From: CAZGYE01 sp964530165
GTDB taxonomy: Bacteria; Planctomycetota; Planctomycetia; Planctomycetales; Planctomycetaceae
Assembly: GCA_964530165.1 (NCBI GenBank)
Contig: CAZGYE010000014.1
Span: 1 to 37,870 of the forward strand
Length of the DNA: 37,870 nt
Direction: 5' to 3'
Each line of letters begins with the position of its first letter. Within the stretch, counting starts at the first letter, position 1. The notes beneath the pieces were generated by a model. The model was given only the letters and a program-made list of their open reading frames with translations, had not been told where the DNA came from and ran no database searches. Below, one piece after another: positions 1 to 6,665 of this stretch. A program made the translations under genes and the position numbers.

Positions 1-641
1 GGGGGGGGGGAGGGGCGAAACAGCGCCAGTGCTCCCTCACTGGAGTCGGCTCCGGCTAGGTAGAAGTAGTGGCCGGCGCTGACAAACCCGATCAGGTGCC
101 ACAGCGCAGCGACGCGACGGCCTTTCCGTCGTTTCCGTTCAGGCCGTCTTGGCCGTGACGACGGCCAGAAGCCAAAGATGCCACTGACGACGGCCGCAGG
201 CAACAGGATTGCAAGGTACGGGACGCACCCCGGGCGAATGATCAAGCATGCTTCCGCCGGGTTCTGGCGATTGTAATACGCGGTGGTCTGCTCGCCGAGC
301 TGGAATTGTCCCACAACGCCTCTGGCCCAGTCGTACGCCAAGCGACCTTCATCGCCTCGTTTTACGTATGCTAGCTGAGCAGAATCGAAGGGGAACACGT
401 CCTCGCTGGTGACCTGCCGTCCTTGCGCCTGGAAGCGGAACTTCACGACGGGCTTGGACGACACCACATGGTCGGCTCCAGGTGTGTAAAAGGAGTGTGT
501 CTCGACCCGTTTGCCAAGGATGGTCGCACGGGTCGGCACAAAGCGGGCCAGTTTCCGCTGCTGCTGGAGAACAAGATGGACGCCGACACCGCCAATCGCC
601 ACACAGACCAGCGAACAGAAGCCAAGAATGAATCGCATCAT
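1..641 (-). CDS. DUF3592-type membrane protein, C-terminus cut by window edge
   Basis: This reading frame has no stop before base 1, so the gene runs off the window. The ATG at 639-641 follows a purine-rich GGGAGGGACGGG ribosome site and lies 18 bases after the stop of the upstream gene, so the two are probably co-transcribed. The protein starts with a membrane segment (residues 3-24). A beta-rich domain follows with VPTRATILGKRVE (about 35-46), KPVVKFRFQAQGRQV (63-77) and TTAYYNRQNPAEACLI (119-134), the usual DUF3592 pattern ending in the tyrosine and N-P-A-E-A motif. A second hydrophobic segment (141-160) gives the two-helix DUF3592 topology. The basic stretch after residue 160 may be cytoplasmic. 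Function is unknown for the family. The last codons run into a poly-G tract at the contig start that may be an artefact, so the true C-terminus cannot be given. Confidence 0.8.
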   Translation of the reverse strand, partial: MMRFILGFCSLVCVAIGGVGVHLVLQQQRKLARFVPTRATILGKRVETHSFYTPGADHVVSSKPVVKFRFQAQGRQVTSEDVFPFDSAQLAYVKRGDEGRLAYDWARGVVGQFQLGEQTTAYYNRQNPAEACLIIRPGCVPYLAILLPAAVVSGIFGFWPSSRPRRPERKRRKGRRVAALWHLIGFVSAGHYFYLAGADSSEGALALFRPSPP

Positions 642-659
642 GATTCCCGTCCCTCCCGT

Positions 660-1796
660 TCATGGGGCCGAGCGAAAGGCATCGATCCGCCGTGCGACTT
701 CGCCGGCCAGCCATTCGGCCTCCTCGTCGGACTCAAGCCATTGGCCGAAACGCAGTGCGCGCTGGGCTGTGCGAATCACGCACCCTTTGGCCGGCGCAAT
801 TCCGCCGCCGCGCCCCTGTCGAACTTCCCGCAGTCCACAGCTCACCACTTCGGCCGTCGGCAACGTTCGCCGCCAGCTAATCCCGAACAGACCCCCTCGA
901 TCAGTGATCTTCTCAGCGGTGATTGTCAGCCGCCTTTTGCCGAAGAGTTGGGCGAGGCCGCCAAGCACCGTTAGCAGGCCGAACACGACAAACAAGCCAT
1001 ACATCGCGAGGTGGGCGTCAATCGTGACATGCCTGAGATTCCGCAGCCGTAGAATCGCAAACAGAAAACACGCCGACCAACCGATCCCGACGATCACGCT
1101 CCAAGTCCCCGAAAACGATCGCCTCTGGACCGAATTCGGGAAGTCGACCCGCGTCTCAAAGTAATCGTTCTCGATTCGAATTAGTGTATCGGCGGGACGT
1201 GGGACCGGCTCCTCCGTAACACCCGCCCTGGCCGCCGCCGCTGAGGCGTCAGTATTTGTGGCCTGGCCCAGATGCCGATTGACACGCCACTCGACCCAGT
1301 CCCGCTCACCCTGCGAGAGACCTTCGCCGAACTCGACTTCACCTTGTTGTGTCGTGATCGAAACGCCGCACGCCGGACGCGGTTCCTCATCCTCAGTCGG
1401 GGACTGCACGAACTGGCTAGCCCGGCTTTTCTCCGTCACGGTGTACTCTCGAAGCCGCTCCCTTCCAAAGAGGACCGTTTTCACAATCAGCGTCTCACGC
1501 GTAATCAGCACGAACGTTTCCGTCGCGTGGCGCTGCGCAGCCAATATACCCCAGACCAAAAGGATGAGCACCAACGGCACGCCCAGGGAGACGATGAACA
1601 AGCCAAACACCCACGCGTCTCCCCCCGCGATAAAGTGGGCCACAATAGGCAGGGCGGCCACACACAATAGGAATCCGGCGGTTGCCTTCAACACGCGCCC
1701 GGGCTGACTCGGCAAGTGCAATACAAGCTGCCCATTGACTTCGCGACACCGAACCCGACTGCCGGGCAGCGCTTGAACGGACGTCGCTTTGTCCAT
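660..1796 (-). CDS. Four-TM membrane protein with internally duplicated TM-pair plus beta domain
   Basis: A 378-aa protein whose family I do not name. The frame stays open far upstream, across a repeat and the antisense of hpnC, but the ATG at 1794-1796 has GGGGGAGG six bases before it and is chosen as start. The protein appears to consist of two similar halves. Each has a pair of membrane helices (about 38-56 and 62-86; 233-250 and 263-285) followed by a beta-rich soluble domain (95-176 and 288-374). The two soluble domains end alike: FGEGLSQGERDWVEW near 157-171 and FGQWLESDEEAEWLA near 350-364, each then closing with an amphipathic helix. The arrangement is reminiscent of bacterial PH-like membrane domains, but that is an inference. 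It is followed at 18 bases by the DUF3592 gene, so the pair likely forms one membrane-associated transcription unit. Confidence 0.75.
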   Translation of the reverse strand: MDKATSVQALPGSRVRCREVNGQLVLHLPSQPGRVLKATAGFLLCVAALPIVAHFIAGGDAWVFGLFIVSLGVPLVLILLVWGILAAQRHATETFVLITRETLIVKTVLFGRERLREYTVTEKSRASQFVQSPTEDEEPRPACGVSITTQQGEVEFGEGLSQGERDWVEWRVNRHLGQATNTDASAAAARAGVTEEPVPRPADTLIRIENDYFETRVDFPNSVQRRSFSGTWSVIVGIGWSACFLFAILRLRNLRHVTIDAHLAMYGLFVVFGLLTVLGGLAQLFGKRRLTITAEKITDRGGLFGISWRRTLPTAEVVSCGLREVRQGRGGGIAPAKGCVIRTAQRALRFGQWLESDEEAEWLAGEVARRIDAFRSAP

Positions 1797-1802
1797 CGAA
1801 AG

Positions 1803-2012
1803 CCTCCCCCAACTACTCCAGCGGACCATCTCGGGTTCGCTCAGGCTGACATCGTAATGTCCGGAGCGGAGGATGTCCACGAGCCGTGCCGTGGTGGAGC
1901 CGTGCGACTTCGGCGGTAGATACTTGGCATTTCCGAGCTTGGAATTGTTTTCATGAATCAGCGTGCCGAGCAGATTACGGCGTTTGACCTTGTACCAGTC
2001 GATGCTCCTGCC
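1803..2012 (-). pseudogene. Remnant of a C-terminal domain like those of planctomycete HZS-alpha-type or cytochrome proteins
   Basis: On the minus strand, between repeat P1 and the start at 1796, about 70 codons read as protein-like sequence: NLLGTLIHENNSKLGNAKYL, then LPPKSHGSTTARLVDILRSG, then HYDVSLSEPEMVRWSSW. The string of S/T-x-x-A-R-L-V-x-I-L-R-x-G-H-Y-D-V-x-L-S-x-x-E, ending in a tryptophan, resembles the C-terminal signature of large planctomycete secreted proteins with a hydrazine-synthase-alpha-type middle domain, where it normally continues W-x-D-x-N-x-x-Y-G. Here it has no start of its own, is cut on its 5' side by the P1 element, and breaks down just before the next gene's ribosome site. 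I read it as a relic of a larger gene. The family match is from memory; the truncation is visible. Confidence 0.45.
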
Positions 2013-2013
2013 C

Positions 2014-2100
2014 GGGGGCGAAAAAGGGGATAGGTCCAATTTGTGCGTAGCACCTTGCGAGCCGTCCCGGCAAATTGAACCTATCCCCTTTTTCGCCCCC
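2014..2100. repeat. Palindromic element P1, copy 1
   Basis: An 87-base inverted repeat. The outer arms run from GGGGGCGAAAAAGGGGATAG to its complement ending TTTTTCGCCCCC; the inner part folds into two small hairpins (GTGC-GTA-GCAC and a C/G-rich one). Relative to most other copies, the left arm carries ATAGG where they have ACAGG, and the right arm carries the matching CCTAT, so pairing is kept. It separates the divergent minus-strand membrane gene and its relic from hpnC. Confidence 0.9.
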
Positions 2101-2171
2101 CCAAAGGATAGAAAACCAGATGCAGACATCGTATCTTGAGTGGCGTCGACTGAATCAAGGGAATCCGCCGA

Positions 2172-3125
2172 TTGACTGCCGCGTTTGAAGACGAGCTGCG
2201 CTGCTGGGGACCTGAGGCGACGCGCGAGACGCCCGTCTCGCTTGTCGAGGCGGAAGCGTATTGCCGCCGGTTGGCGAAGTCCCATTATGAGAACTTTCCG
2301 TTGGTGTCGTGGCTGCTGCCGCGCCGACTGCATCAGCACTTCTACAATCTCTACGCCTTCTGCCGTTGGGCGGACGATCTGGCGGACGAGGTGGCCGGTT
2401 CTGAGCGGTCCTTGGAGTTGCTGGCCTGGTGGAGAGACCAATTGGCCGACTGCTACTCGGGCGCGGCGAGGCATCCGGTGTTTGTGGCATTGGGCAAGAG
2501 CATCGGCGAGTTCGACATTCCCCGCGAACCATTCGAAGATCTCATCTCCGCATTCGAGCAGGACCAACGGGTCTGGGAATACGAGACCTTCGCCCAGTTG
2601 CTCGGCTATTGCCGCCGCAGCGCGAATCCGGTCGGACGATTGGTGCTGTCTGTTTGTGGCGAGCAGACAGAGCAAAACGTGCGTTGGTCCGACTCGATCT
2701 GCACGGGATTGCAACTGGCGAACTTCTGGCAGGACGTTGGCCGGGACCTCGACATGGGCCGTATCTATGTACCGCGGGAAGATTGCGAGCGATTCGGCTA
2801 TTCTCGTGAGGAGTTACAGAGCCGGGTCACGAATTCGGCTTTCCTGGAATTGATGCAGTTCGAAGTCCTTCGGGCCCGCGACTATCTGTTGGCCGGGCTT
2901 CCGCTGGTCGAGCAGCTTCCGGGAAGATTGCAGGTCGACGTGGATCTCTTCGCGTGCGGTGGTTTGAAGATCCTCGAGCGGGTGGAAACGATCGGGTATC
3001 GCGTGTGGGAGACCCGACCGGTGGTCACGAAGCGGGATGCGGCCGGCTTGCTCTTGAGATGCGGCGCACGTGCGGTACGGCGGCGATTTCAATTGCGGCT
3101 TGGTGCGTCGTCAAAGCTGACCTGA
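2172..3125 (+). CDS. hpnC: Squalene/phytoene-synthase family protein HpnC (hydroxysqualene synthase)
   Basis: A 317-aa isoprenoid synthase. In the HpnCDE route HpnD makes presqualene diphosphate from two farnesyl diphosphates, HpnC converts it to hydroxysqualene and HpnE reduces that to squalene, the precursor of hopanoids and sterols. Visible signatures are the first Asp-rich motif DDLADE (68-73) inside YAFCRWADDLADE, the second motif DVGRDLDMGR (188-197, D188 and D192), and the HpnC-like start SHYENFPLVSWLLPRRLHQH (37-56). The start is a TTG: an in-frame TGA at 2151 leaves no ATG upstream, and AAGGGA lies nine bases before the TTG. It is followed by hpnD after a gap that holds a 25-bp-stem palindrome. 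No HpnE-like oxidoreductase is in the window. Confidence 0.93.
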   Translation: MTAAFEDELRCWGPEATRETPVSLVEAEAYCRRLAKSHYENFPLVSWLLPRRLHQHFYNLYAFCRWADDLADEVAGSERSLELLAWWRDQLADCYSGAARHPVFVALGKSIGEFDIPREPFEDLISAFEQDQRVWEYETFAQLLGYCRRSANPVGRLVLSVCGEQTEQNVRWSDSICTGLQLANFWQDVGRDLDMGRIYVPREDCERFGYSREELQSRVTNSAFLELMQFEVLRARDYLLAGLPLVEQLPGRLQVDVDLFACGGLKILERVETIGYRVWETRPVVTKRDAAGLLLRCGARAVRRRFQLRLGASSKLT

Positions 3126-3133
3126 AGAGGTAT

Positions 3134-3193
3134 TGTGGGGCAGGCTTTCCAGCCTGCCGATCAGCAATGGCAGGCTGGAAAGCCTGCCCCACA
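3134..3193. repeat. Palindromic element P2, copy 1 (25-bp perfect stem)
   Basis: Two perfectly complementary 25-base arms (3134-3158 and 3169-3193; starting TGTGGGGCAGGCTTTCCAGC) flank a 10-base loop. It occupies most of the hpnC-hpnD gap. As RNA it would form a very strong hairpin and could reduce read-through into hpnD or protect the hpnC end; it lacks the T-run of an intrinsic terminator. A near-identical copy ends the window at 37811-37870. Confidence 0.95.
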
Positions 3194-3248
3194 CTCAGCG
3201 GAAGCTCGCGCCGGATGTCGTCGCGGCTGGAAAACCGAAAGCACCTCG

Positions 3249-4115
3249 ATGACGATTTCGCTCGACGACTCGTACGCTTACTGCAAGTCGCTGTCGCGGC
3301 GGACGGCCGGGAACTTCTATTTCTCTTTTCTCACCATCCCGGCCGAATTGGCTCGCGACATGTGCGTGCTGTACGCTTTCATGCGCATCTCGGACGATCT
3401 GGGGGACGACGACCGCATTCCCGTCGCCGAACGCAGCGAACAACTGGCTCGGTGGAAGGCACATCTGACGAGTTCGCTCGTCGATGCCGATCACCGACAT
3501 GCCGTGTTTCCGGCACTGGCCGACGTCGTCGGGCGGCACCAGATTCCGCACGAGTACCTGTTTGCGGTCATCCAGGGGGTCGAGATGGATTTGGAGCCGG
3601 CCGGTTTCCAGACCTTCGACGACCTGTGCCGATACTGCTACCACGTGGCCGGCGTGGTCGGTTTGTGCTGTATCCACATGTGGGGATTCCACGACCACCG
3701 CGCCCTCGACCGTGCCATCGATTGCGGGATCGCCTTCCAGTTGACCAACATCCTGCGGGACCTCGGAGAAGACGCGGAAATGGGTCGTCTCTATTTGCCG
3801 CGCGAAGACCTGCAGCGATTCGGTTTGACGGCCGACGACATCAGCAACCATTGCCGAGATGAGCGGTTTGTCGAACTGATGAAGTTCGAAGTCCAACGCG
3901 CCCGATCGTATTACCGCCGGGCGGAGGAGCTCTTCGAGCACCTCGAACCGGCGGGTCAGCCCATTCTGTCCGCGATGTTACGCATTTACGGCGGACTGCT
4001 GAGACAGATCGAGCGCTCGGGCTACGACGTTTACAGCCGTCGCCTCCGCCTTCCCGTGTGGCGGAAGTTGTGGATCACGCTGGATACGATTGTACGAAAG
4101 CGATGGCGCCGCTGA
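3249..4115 (+). CDS. hpnD: Squalene/phytoene-synthase family protein HpnD (presqualene diphosphate synthase)
   Basis: A 288-aa trans-isoprenyl diphosphate synthase acting before HpnC: it joins two farnesyl diphosphates to presqualene diphosphate. Both Mg-binding Asp motifs are present, DDLGDD (49-54) and DLGEDAEMGR (171-180, D171 and D175), followed by LYLPREDLQRFG, typical of the family. The frame is open upstream to a GTG at 3135, but the 38 extra residues are translated palindrome P2 and spacer. The ATG at 3249, which starts MTISLDDSYAYCKSLSRRTA, fits the family's N-terminus. The ribosome site is weak (GGAAAACCGAAAG). Its C-terminus is basic (VRKRWRR). It follows hpnC in the same direction and is paralogous to it, as usual for hpnCD pairs. 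Confidence 0.93.
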   Translation: MTISLDDSYAYCKSLSRRTAGNFYFSFLTIPAELARDMCVLYAFMRISDDLGDDDRIPVAERSEQLARWKAHLTSSLVDADHRHAVFPALADVVGRHQIPHEYLFAVIQGVEMDLEPAGFQTFDDLCRYCYHVAGVVGLCCIHMWGFHDHRALDRAIDCGIAFQLTNILRDLGEDAEMGRLYLPREDLQRFGLTADDISNHCRDERFVELMKFEVQRARSYYRRAEELFEHLEPAGQPILSAMLRIYGGLLRQIERSGYDVYSRRLRLPVWRKLWITLDTIVRKRWRR

Positions 4116-4123
4116 CAAATCAA

Positions 4124-4206
4124 GCACGGAAAAGGGGACAGGTCCAATTTGTGCGAAGCACCCTTCGGGCCGTTCCGGCAAATTGGACCTGTCCCCTTTT
4201 CCGTGC
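4124..4206. repeat. Palindromic element P1, copy 2 (variant arms)
   Basis: An inverted repeat with outer arms GCACGGAAAAGGGGACAGG and complement ending CCCCTTTTCCGTGC. The inner part reads GTGCGAAGCAC and CGGGCCGTTCCG instead of GTGCGTAGCAC and CGGGCCGTCCCG. The tips differ from the GGGCGAAAAA type on both arms together, so pairing is kept. It lies 8 bases after hpnD and between convergent genes, so it may also act as a two-way transcription barrier. Confidence 0.93.
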
Positions 4207-4239
4207 CGGAGTTTTCTGATCGGTGTGGGAAGAAACCGG

Positions 4240-4944
4240 TCAATTGTTTGCCGCCAGATAGCCCCGACTCGCAAGTTCACTGCACACTGCTTCGAGAGTT
4301 TTCCGTTCTTGCCCCTGTATCGTATGCGCCAGCGACGAGACCTGCGCTAACATCAACGGAGCTGTTTTGATCAATCGTTGTTCAATCCGCTGCCGATTGC
4401 GTGCCAGGCCGTTGCGGAGTCCGTTGACAACTCGATCGCGGTTCATGGCGAAACCAGAGCTCCGCACCCACAGTGGGCTTCCGATGGACCAATTGTCCGG
4501 CGGGAGTCGGAAGCGTGTTGCCAGGAACACGAGCCGGGACCGGCCCTGTTCGATTTCTTGCTGGAAGTCGAAAGCGACCCACAGTGGACGACGATTGCCC
4601 AGGAGAATCTGCAGCGGGCCGCAGTCAGCCCGGCCGGGCCGACCGGTGATGGTTGTCTGCTCGATCGTCAATTTGACGTCCCGCAGCGCCAGCCACACGG
4701 TCAGACGACCGGGCCGGCTCTGTTGGGACAGGACCCGCTCAACATGGCCGCTGTAGCTCAAACCGCGCAGTCCGACGCGGAACAGATAGCCCGAATGCCG
4801 CGTGTGTTGGTCCATGTCGGCAAGCTGACCGGAAATTCGAAGAGTTTTGCCGAAGTCTGCCGCGTCGGCGCAGGCACTCGTAGCAAGAAGGGAGACAGAC
4901 AACGAAGAAATCAACCAGAGGGCCACCGTTTTCCATCTTGGCAT
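4240..4944 (-). CDS. Exported protein of unknown function
   Basis: A 234-aa protein not recognised as any family. Residues 1-27 form a Sec signal peptide: basic MPRWK, a hydrophobic core ALWLISSLSVSLLATSA, and a likely cut near ACA-DAADF. The rest is soluble, mostly beta-like in the first half (repeated short strands with alternating hydrophobics up to about residue 140). A C-terminal region with many Arg and Gln (NRDRVVNGLRNGLARNRQRI, about 168-187) is probably helical. No cysteine pair or catalytic motif is obvious. The chosen ATG gives an intact signal peptide; an ATG 14 bases upstream in another frame sits closer to the AAGGAG ribosome site but does not give this protein. The gene is convergent with hpnD and is bracketed by two P1 copies. 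Confidence 0.7.
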   Translation of the reverse strand: MPRWKTVALWLISSLSVSLLATSACADAADFGKTLRISGQLADMDQHTRHSGYLFRVGLRGLSYSGHVERVLSQQSRPGRLTVWLALRDVKLTIEQTTITGRPGRADCGPLQILLGNRRPLWVAFDFQQEIEQGRSRLVFLATRFRLPPDNWSIGSPLWVRSSGFAMNRDRVVNGLRNGLARNRQRIEQRLIKTAPLMLAQVSSLAHTIQGQERKTLEAVCSELASRGYLAANN

Positions 4945-4990
4945 TGTTCGTCATGCACTCCTTGCTTCGGAACGAGGCTTCCTTGCGCGA

Positions 4991-5119
4991 GCACGGAAAA
5001 GGGGACAGGAGAAAGCGCTCTCCTCTGTCTTCATTTCTACTTTTTCCTTTTGCCTTTTTCCTTTTTCCTTGACACCCTTCGGGCCGTTCCGGCAAATTGG
5101 ACCTGTCCCCTTTTCCGTG
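4991..5119. repeat. Palindromic element P1, copy 3, interrupted by a pyrimidine tract
   Basis: The left tip GCACGGAAAAGGGGACAGG (4991-5009) and the right part from ACCCTTCGGGCCGTTCCGGC to CCCCTTTTCCGTG (5073-5119) match copy 2. The inner left arm is replaced by about 63 foreign bases: a near-palindrome AGGAGAAAGCGCTCTCCT (5007-5024) and then a C/T-only-like tract of CTTTTTCCTTTTGCCTTTTT type (5031-5071). The same kind of tract recurs near 34178 and 34434, so this looks like a mosaic of two repeat types. Confidence 0.85.
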
Positions 5120-5374
5120 TCCCTCTCGGCGGTCGACGTGACTCGACACTGTGCAAAAGGCGGGCCAGTCTGCGCAACGGTTCCGCGCGAACAATCATCC
5201 CTGTGCCGTAAGTAGAGACCTCTTGCATGCTTGCTCCGCGACACAATTTTCCGCCCTCAAGTCGGTGCGGCCGGCATTGCTTGTAGAAACTGCAAACGCG
5301 GTGATCCCACTCGAGGGTCTCCGCGCGGAAACACTGTGCAGGCCGGTCGCGATGCTGCCGGCATTTGGGCGGAT
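5120..5374. other. Gene-free spacer between birA and P1 copy 3
   Basis: About 255 bases downstream of birA and upstream of the exported-protein gene. I see no RNA gene, no convincing short ORF and no clear promoter here. It must hold the promoter of the 4240-4944 gene if that gene is not read from birA. Confidence 0.4.
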
Positions 5375-6175
5375 TCAGTCGACTTGAGTCACAACGCCGC
5401 CGAAACAGCGTTCAACTCCCAAGCGGTTTTCCAAGATCAGCGCACCCTGCGCGTCGATTCCCCGACAAACACCGACCGTCTGCCGCCGCCCGGTGGTCAC
5501 GCGCACGGTGCGGCCGCGTAGCAGACAGCGAGACTCCCAATGTGCTGACAAATCGAGACCGCCCTGCGAGAGCAATTGCAGCCGTTCGGCAATTTGGTGG
5601 AGAATCCGCGTGAGCAACTCTCTCAGGTGGTGTTTGCGGCCGGTTGTATCGAGCAGCGACGTCGCGGTCGCCTGCAATTGGGCAGGAGCCGACGTGAACG
5701 AATTGTTCACGTTCATCCCGATACCCACGACCAGCGTTCCGGACCGGCCGGGCGGAACCTCGACGAGAATTCCGCACACCTTCCGCCGCCGCAGAGTGAC
5801 GTCGTTGGGCCATTTCAGGCCGAGCTGAGCACCGGGGAGCCGTTCCTCGAGCGTCTCGCAAACCGCCAGTCCCACGGCCAGCGATACCTGCGGACAGCAT
5901 TGGGCCGGTTGGTTCACTGCGGCAAACTCCACAACCAACGAAAATGTCAGCGCTCCCGAGTCCGACCACCAGCGGTTCTTCCCGCGGCCCCGCCCCGCGG
6001 TCTGGCGTTCGGTCAATACCAACAACGGCATCCGCACGCCTTCCCGTGAAACCAATTCGAGGGCGAGATCGTTCGTCGAGGGCAGCTCCGGGCGGAACTC
6101 GATCTGCGCGAGAAACGTCTCCGCCTGAAGCCGCTGCAGTTCACGCGGAGAGAAGTGTTCGACGTTCGTGTCCAT
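5375..6175 (-). CDS. birA: Biotin--[acetyl-CoA-carboxylase] ligase
   Basis: A 266-aa biotin protein ligase of the short class without an N-terminal DNA-binding domain, so it should ligate but not repress. It activates biotin to biotinyl-AMP and attaches it to the acetyl-CoA carboxylase carrier protein. Visible motifs: LPSTNDLA (about 31-38, the conserved ST-N substrate site), TAGRGRGKNRWWS (59-71, the biotin/ATP GRGR loop), LKWPNDV (120-126), the lysine in RRKVCGILVE (about 131-140) and the Gly-rich VVGIGMNVN region. The C-terminal SH3-like domain (about 220-264) includes LRGRTVRVTTGRR. The gene follows the response regulator by 24 bases on the same strand, so it may be read through from the two-component genes, though a functional link is not evident. 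Confidence 0.95.
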   Translation of the reverse strand: MDTNVEHFSPRELQRLQAETFLAQIEFRPELPSTNDLALELVSREGVRMPLLVLTERQTAGRGRGKNRWWSDSGALTFSLVVEFAAVNQPAQCCPQVSLAVGLAVCETLEERLPGAQLGLKWPNDVTLRRRKVCGILVEVPPGRSGTLVVGIGMNVNNSFTSAPAQLQATATSLLDTTGRKHHLRELLTRILHQIAERLQLLSQGGLDLSAHWESRCLLRGRTVRVTTGRRQTVGVCRGIDAQGALILENRLGVERCFGGVVTQVD

Positions 6176-6199
6176 GGCATAATCCGGCTCGTCACATGA

Positions 6200-6655
6200 C
6201 TACCCTTTCGGTGCAGAGTCGGGAAGCTCGGCCACGATAAGCCAAAACAGCTTCAAGCTCTTCAGTTTCTCCGTCAGGTCCGCGGTTTGAATCGGCTTGG
6301 TGACGTAAGCGTTGGCCCCCAGCGCATAGCTGCGGTCGATGTCGGACTTCGCAGGAGACGTCGTGATCACAATCACGGGAATGCGTTTCGTCACTTCGTT
6401 GGATTTCAAGGTGGCCAACACCTCGAACCCGTCCACGCGGGGCATCTTGAGGTCGAGAAAAATGAGGCCGGGGACCTGATTGTCGGGCCGGTCCGCGTGT
6501 CTGCCGCGACCGAAAATGAAATCGAGCGCGTCGTCGCCGTCATCGGCCTCGATGATCGGGTTGTGAACGCCGTTCTCCTCCAGAGTGGTGCGGATTAGGA
6601 GCTGATGGGTTGGATCGTCTTCGACGATGAGGATCGGAATTTCCTTCCACAGCAT
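6200..6655 (-). CDS. Rcp1-like single-domain response regulator
   Basis: A 151-aa receiver-only protein. The acidic pocket is E12-D13-D14, the phospho-acceptor is D68 in LIFLDLKMPRVDGFEVL, the switch residues are in VIVITTSPA (T98/T99) and the conserved lysine is K120 in YVTKP. The unusually long segment after the first helix (GRGRHADRPDNQVPGLIFLD) and the ending LKSLKLFWLIVAELP are typical of the Rcp1 type that partners phytochrome-like kinases. There is no output domain, so it acts as a shuttle or through protein contacts. The ATG at 6653-6655 lies 10 bases after the kinase stop, with GAAAGG as ribosome site; the frame is open further upstream inside the kinase gene, but that part is a shadow. 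Confidence 0.9.
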   Translation of the reverse strand: MLWKEIPILIVEDDPTHQLLIRTTLEENGVHNPIIEADDGDDALDFIFGRGRHADRPDNQVPGLIFLDLKMPRVDGFEVLATLKSNEVTKRIPVIVITTSPAKSDIDRSYALGANAYVTKPIQTADLTEKLKSLKLFWLIVAELPDSAPKG

Positions 6656-6665
6656 TGAAAACCTT

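Noticed and set aside
1..20. Poly-G start of the window as a biological feature
   Set aside because: A G-run at a contig start may be a sequencing or assembly artefact; nothing supports more.
660..2714. A 684-codon minus-strand frame
   Set aside because: Its first 300 codons are the antisense of hpnC, repeat P1 and a relic; the ribosome site supports a start at 1796.
3135..3248. Start of hpnD at the GTG in P2
   Set aside because: The 38 added residues are translated palindrome and spacer; the family N-terminus begins at the ATG at 3249.
2172..4115. A complete hpnCDE set or hopanoid operon
   Set aside because: Only hpnC and hpnD are present; the following gene is on the other strand and is not an HpnE-like oxidoreductase.
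5131..5374. Possible tRNA or small RNA in the birA downstream spacer
   Set aside because: No cloverleaf or convincing stem set could be drawn by eye.
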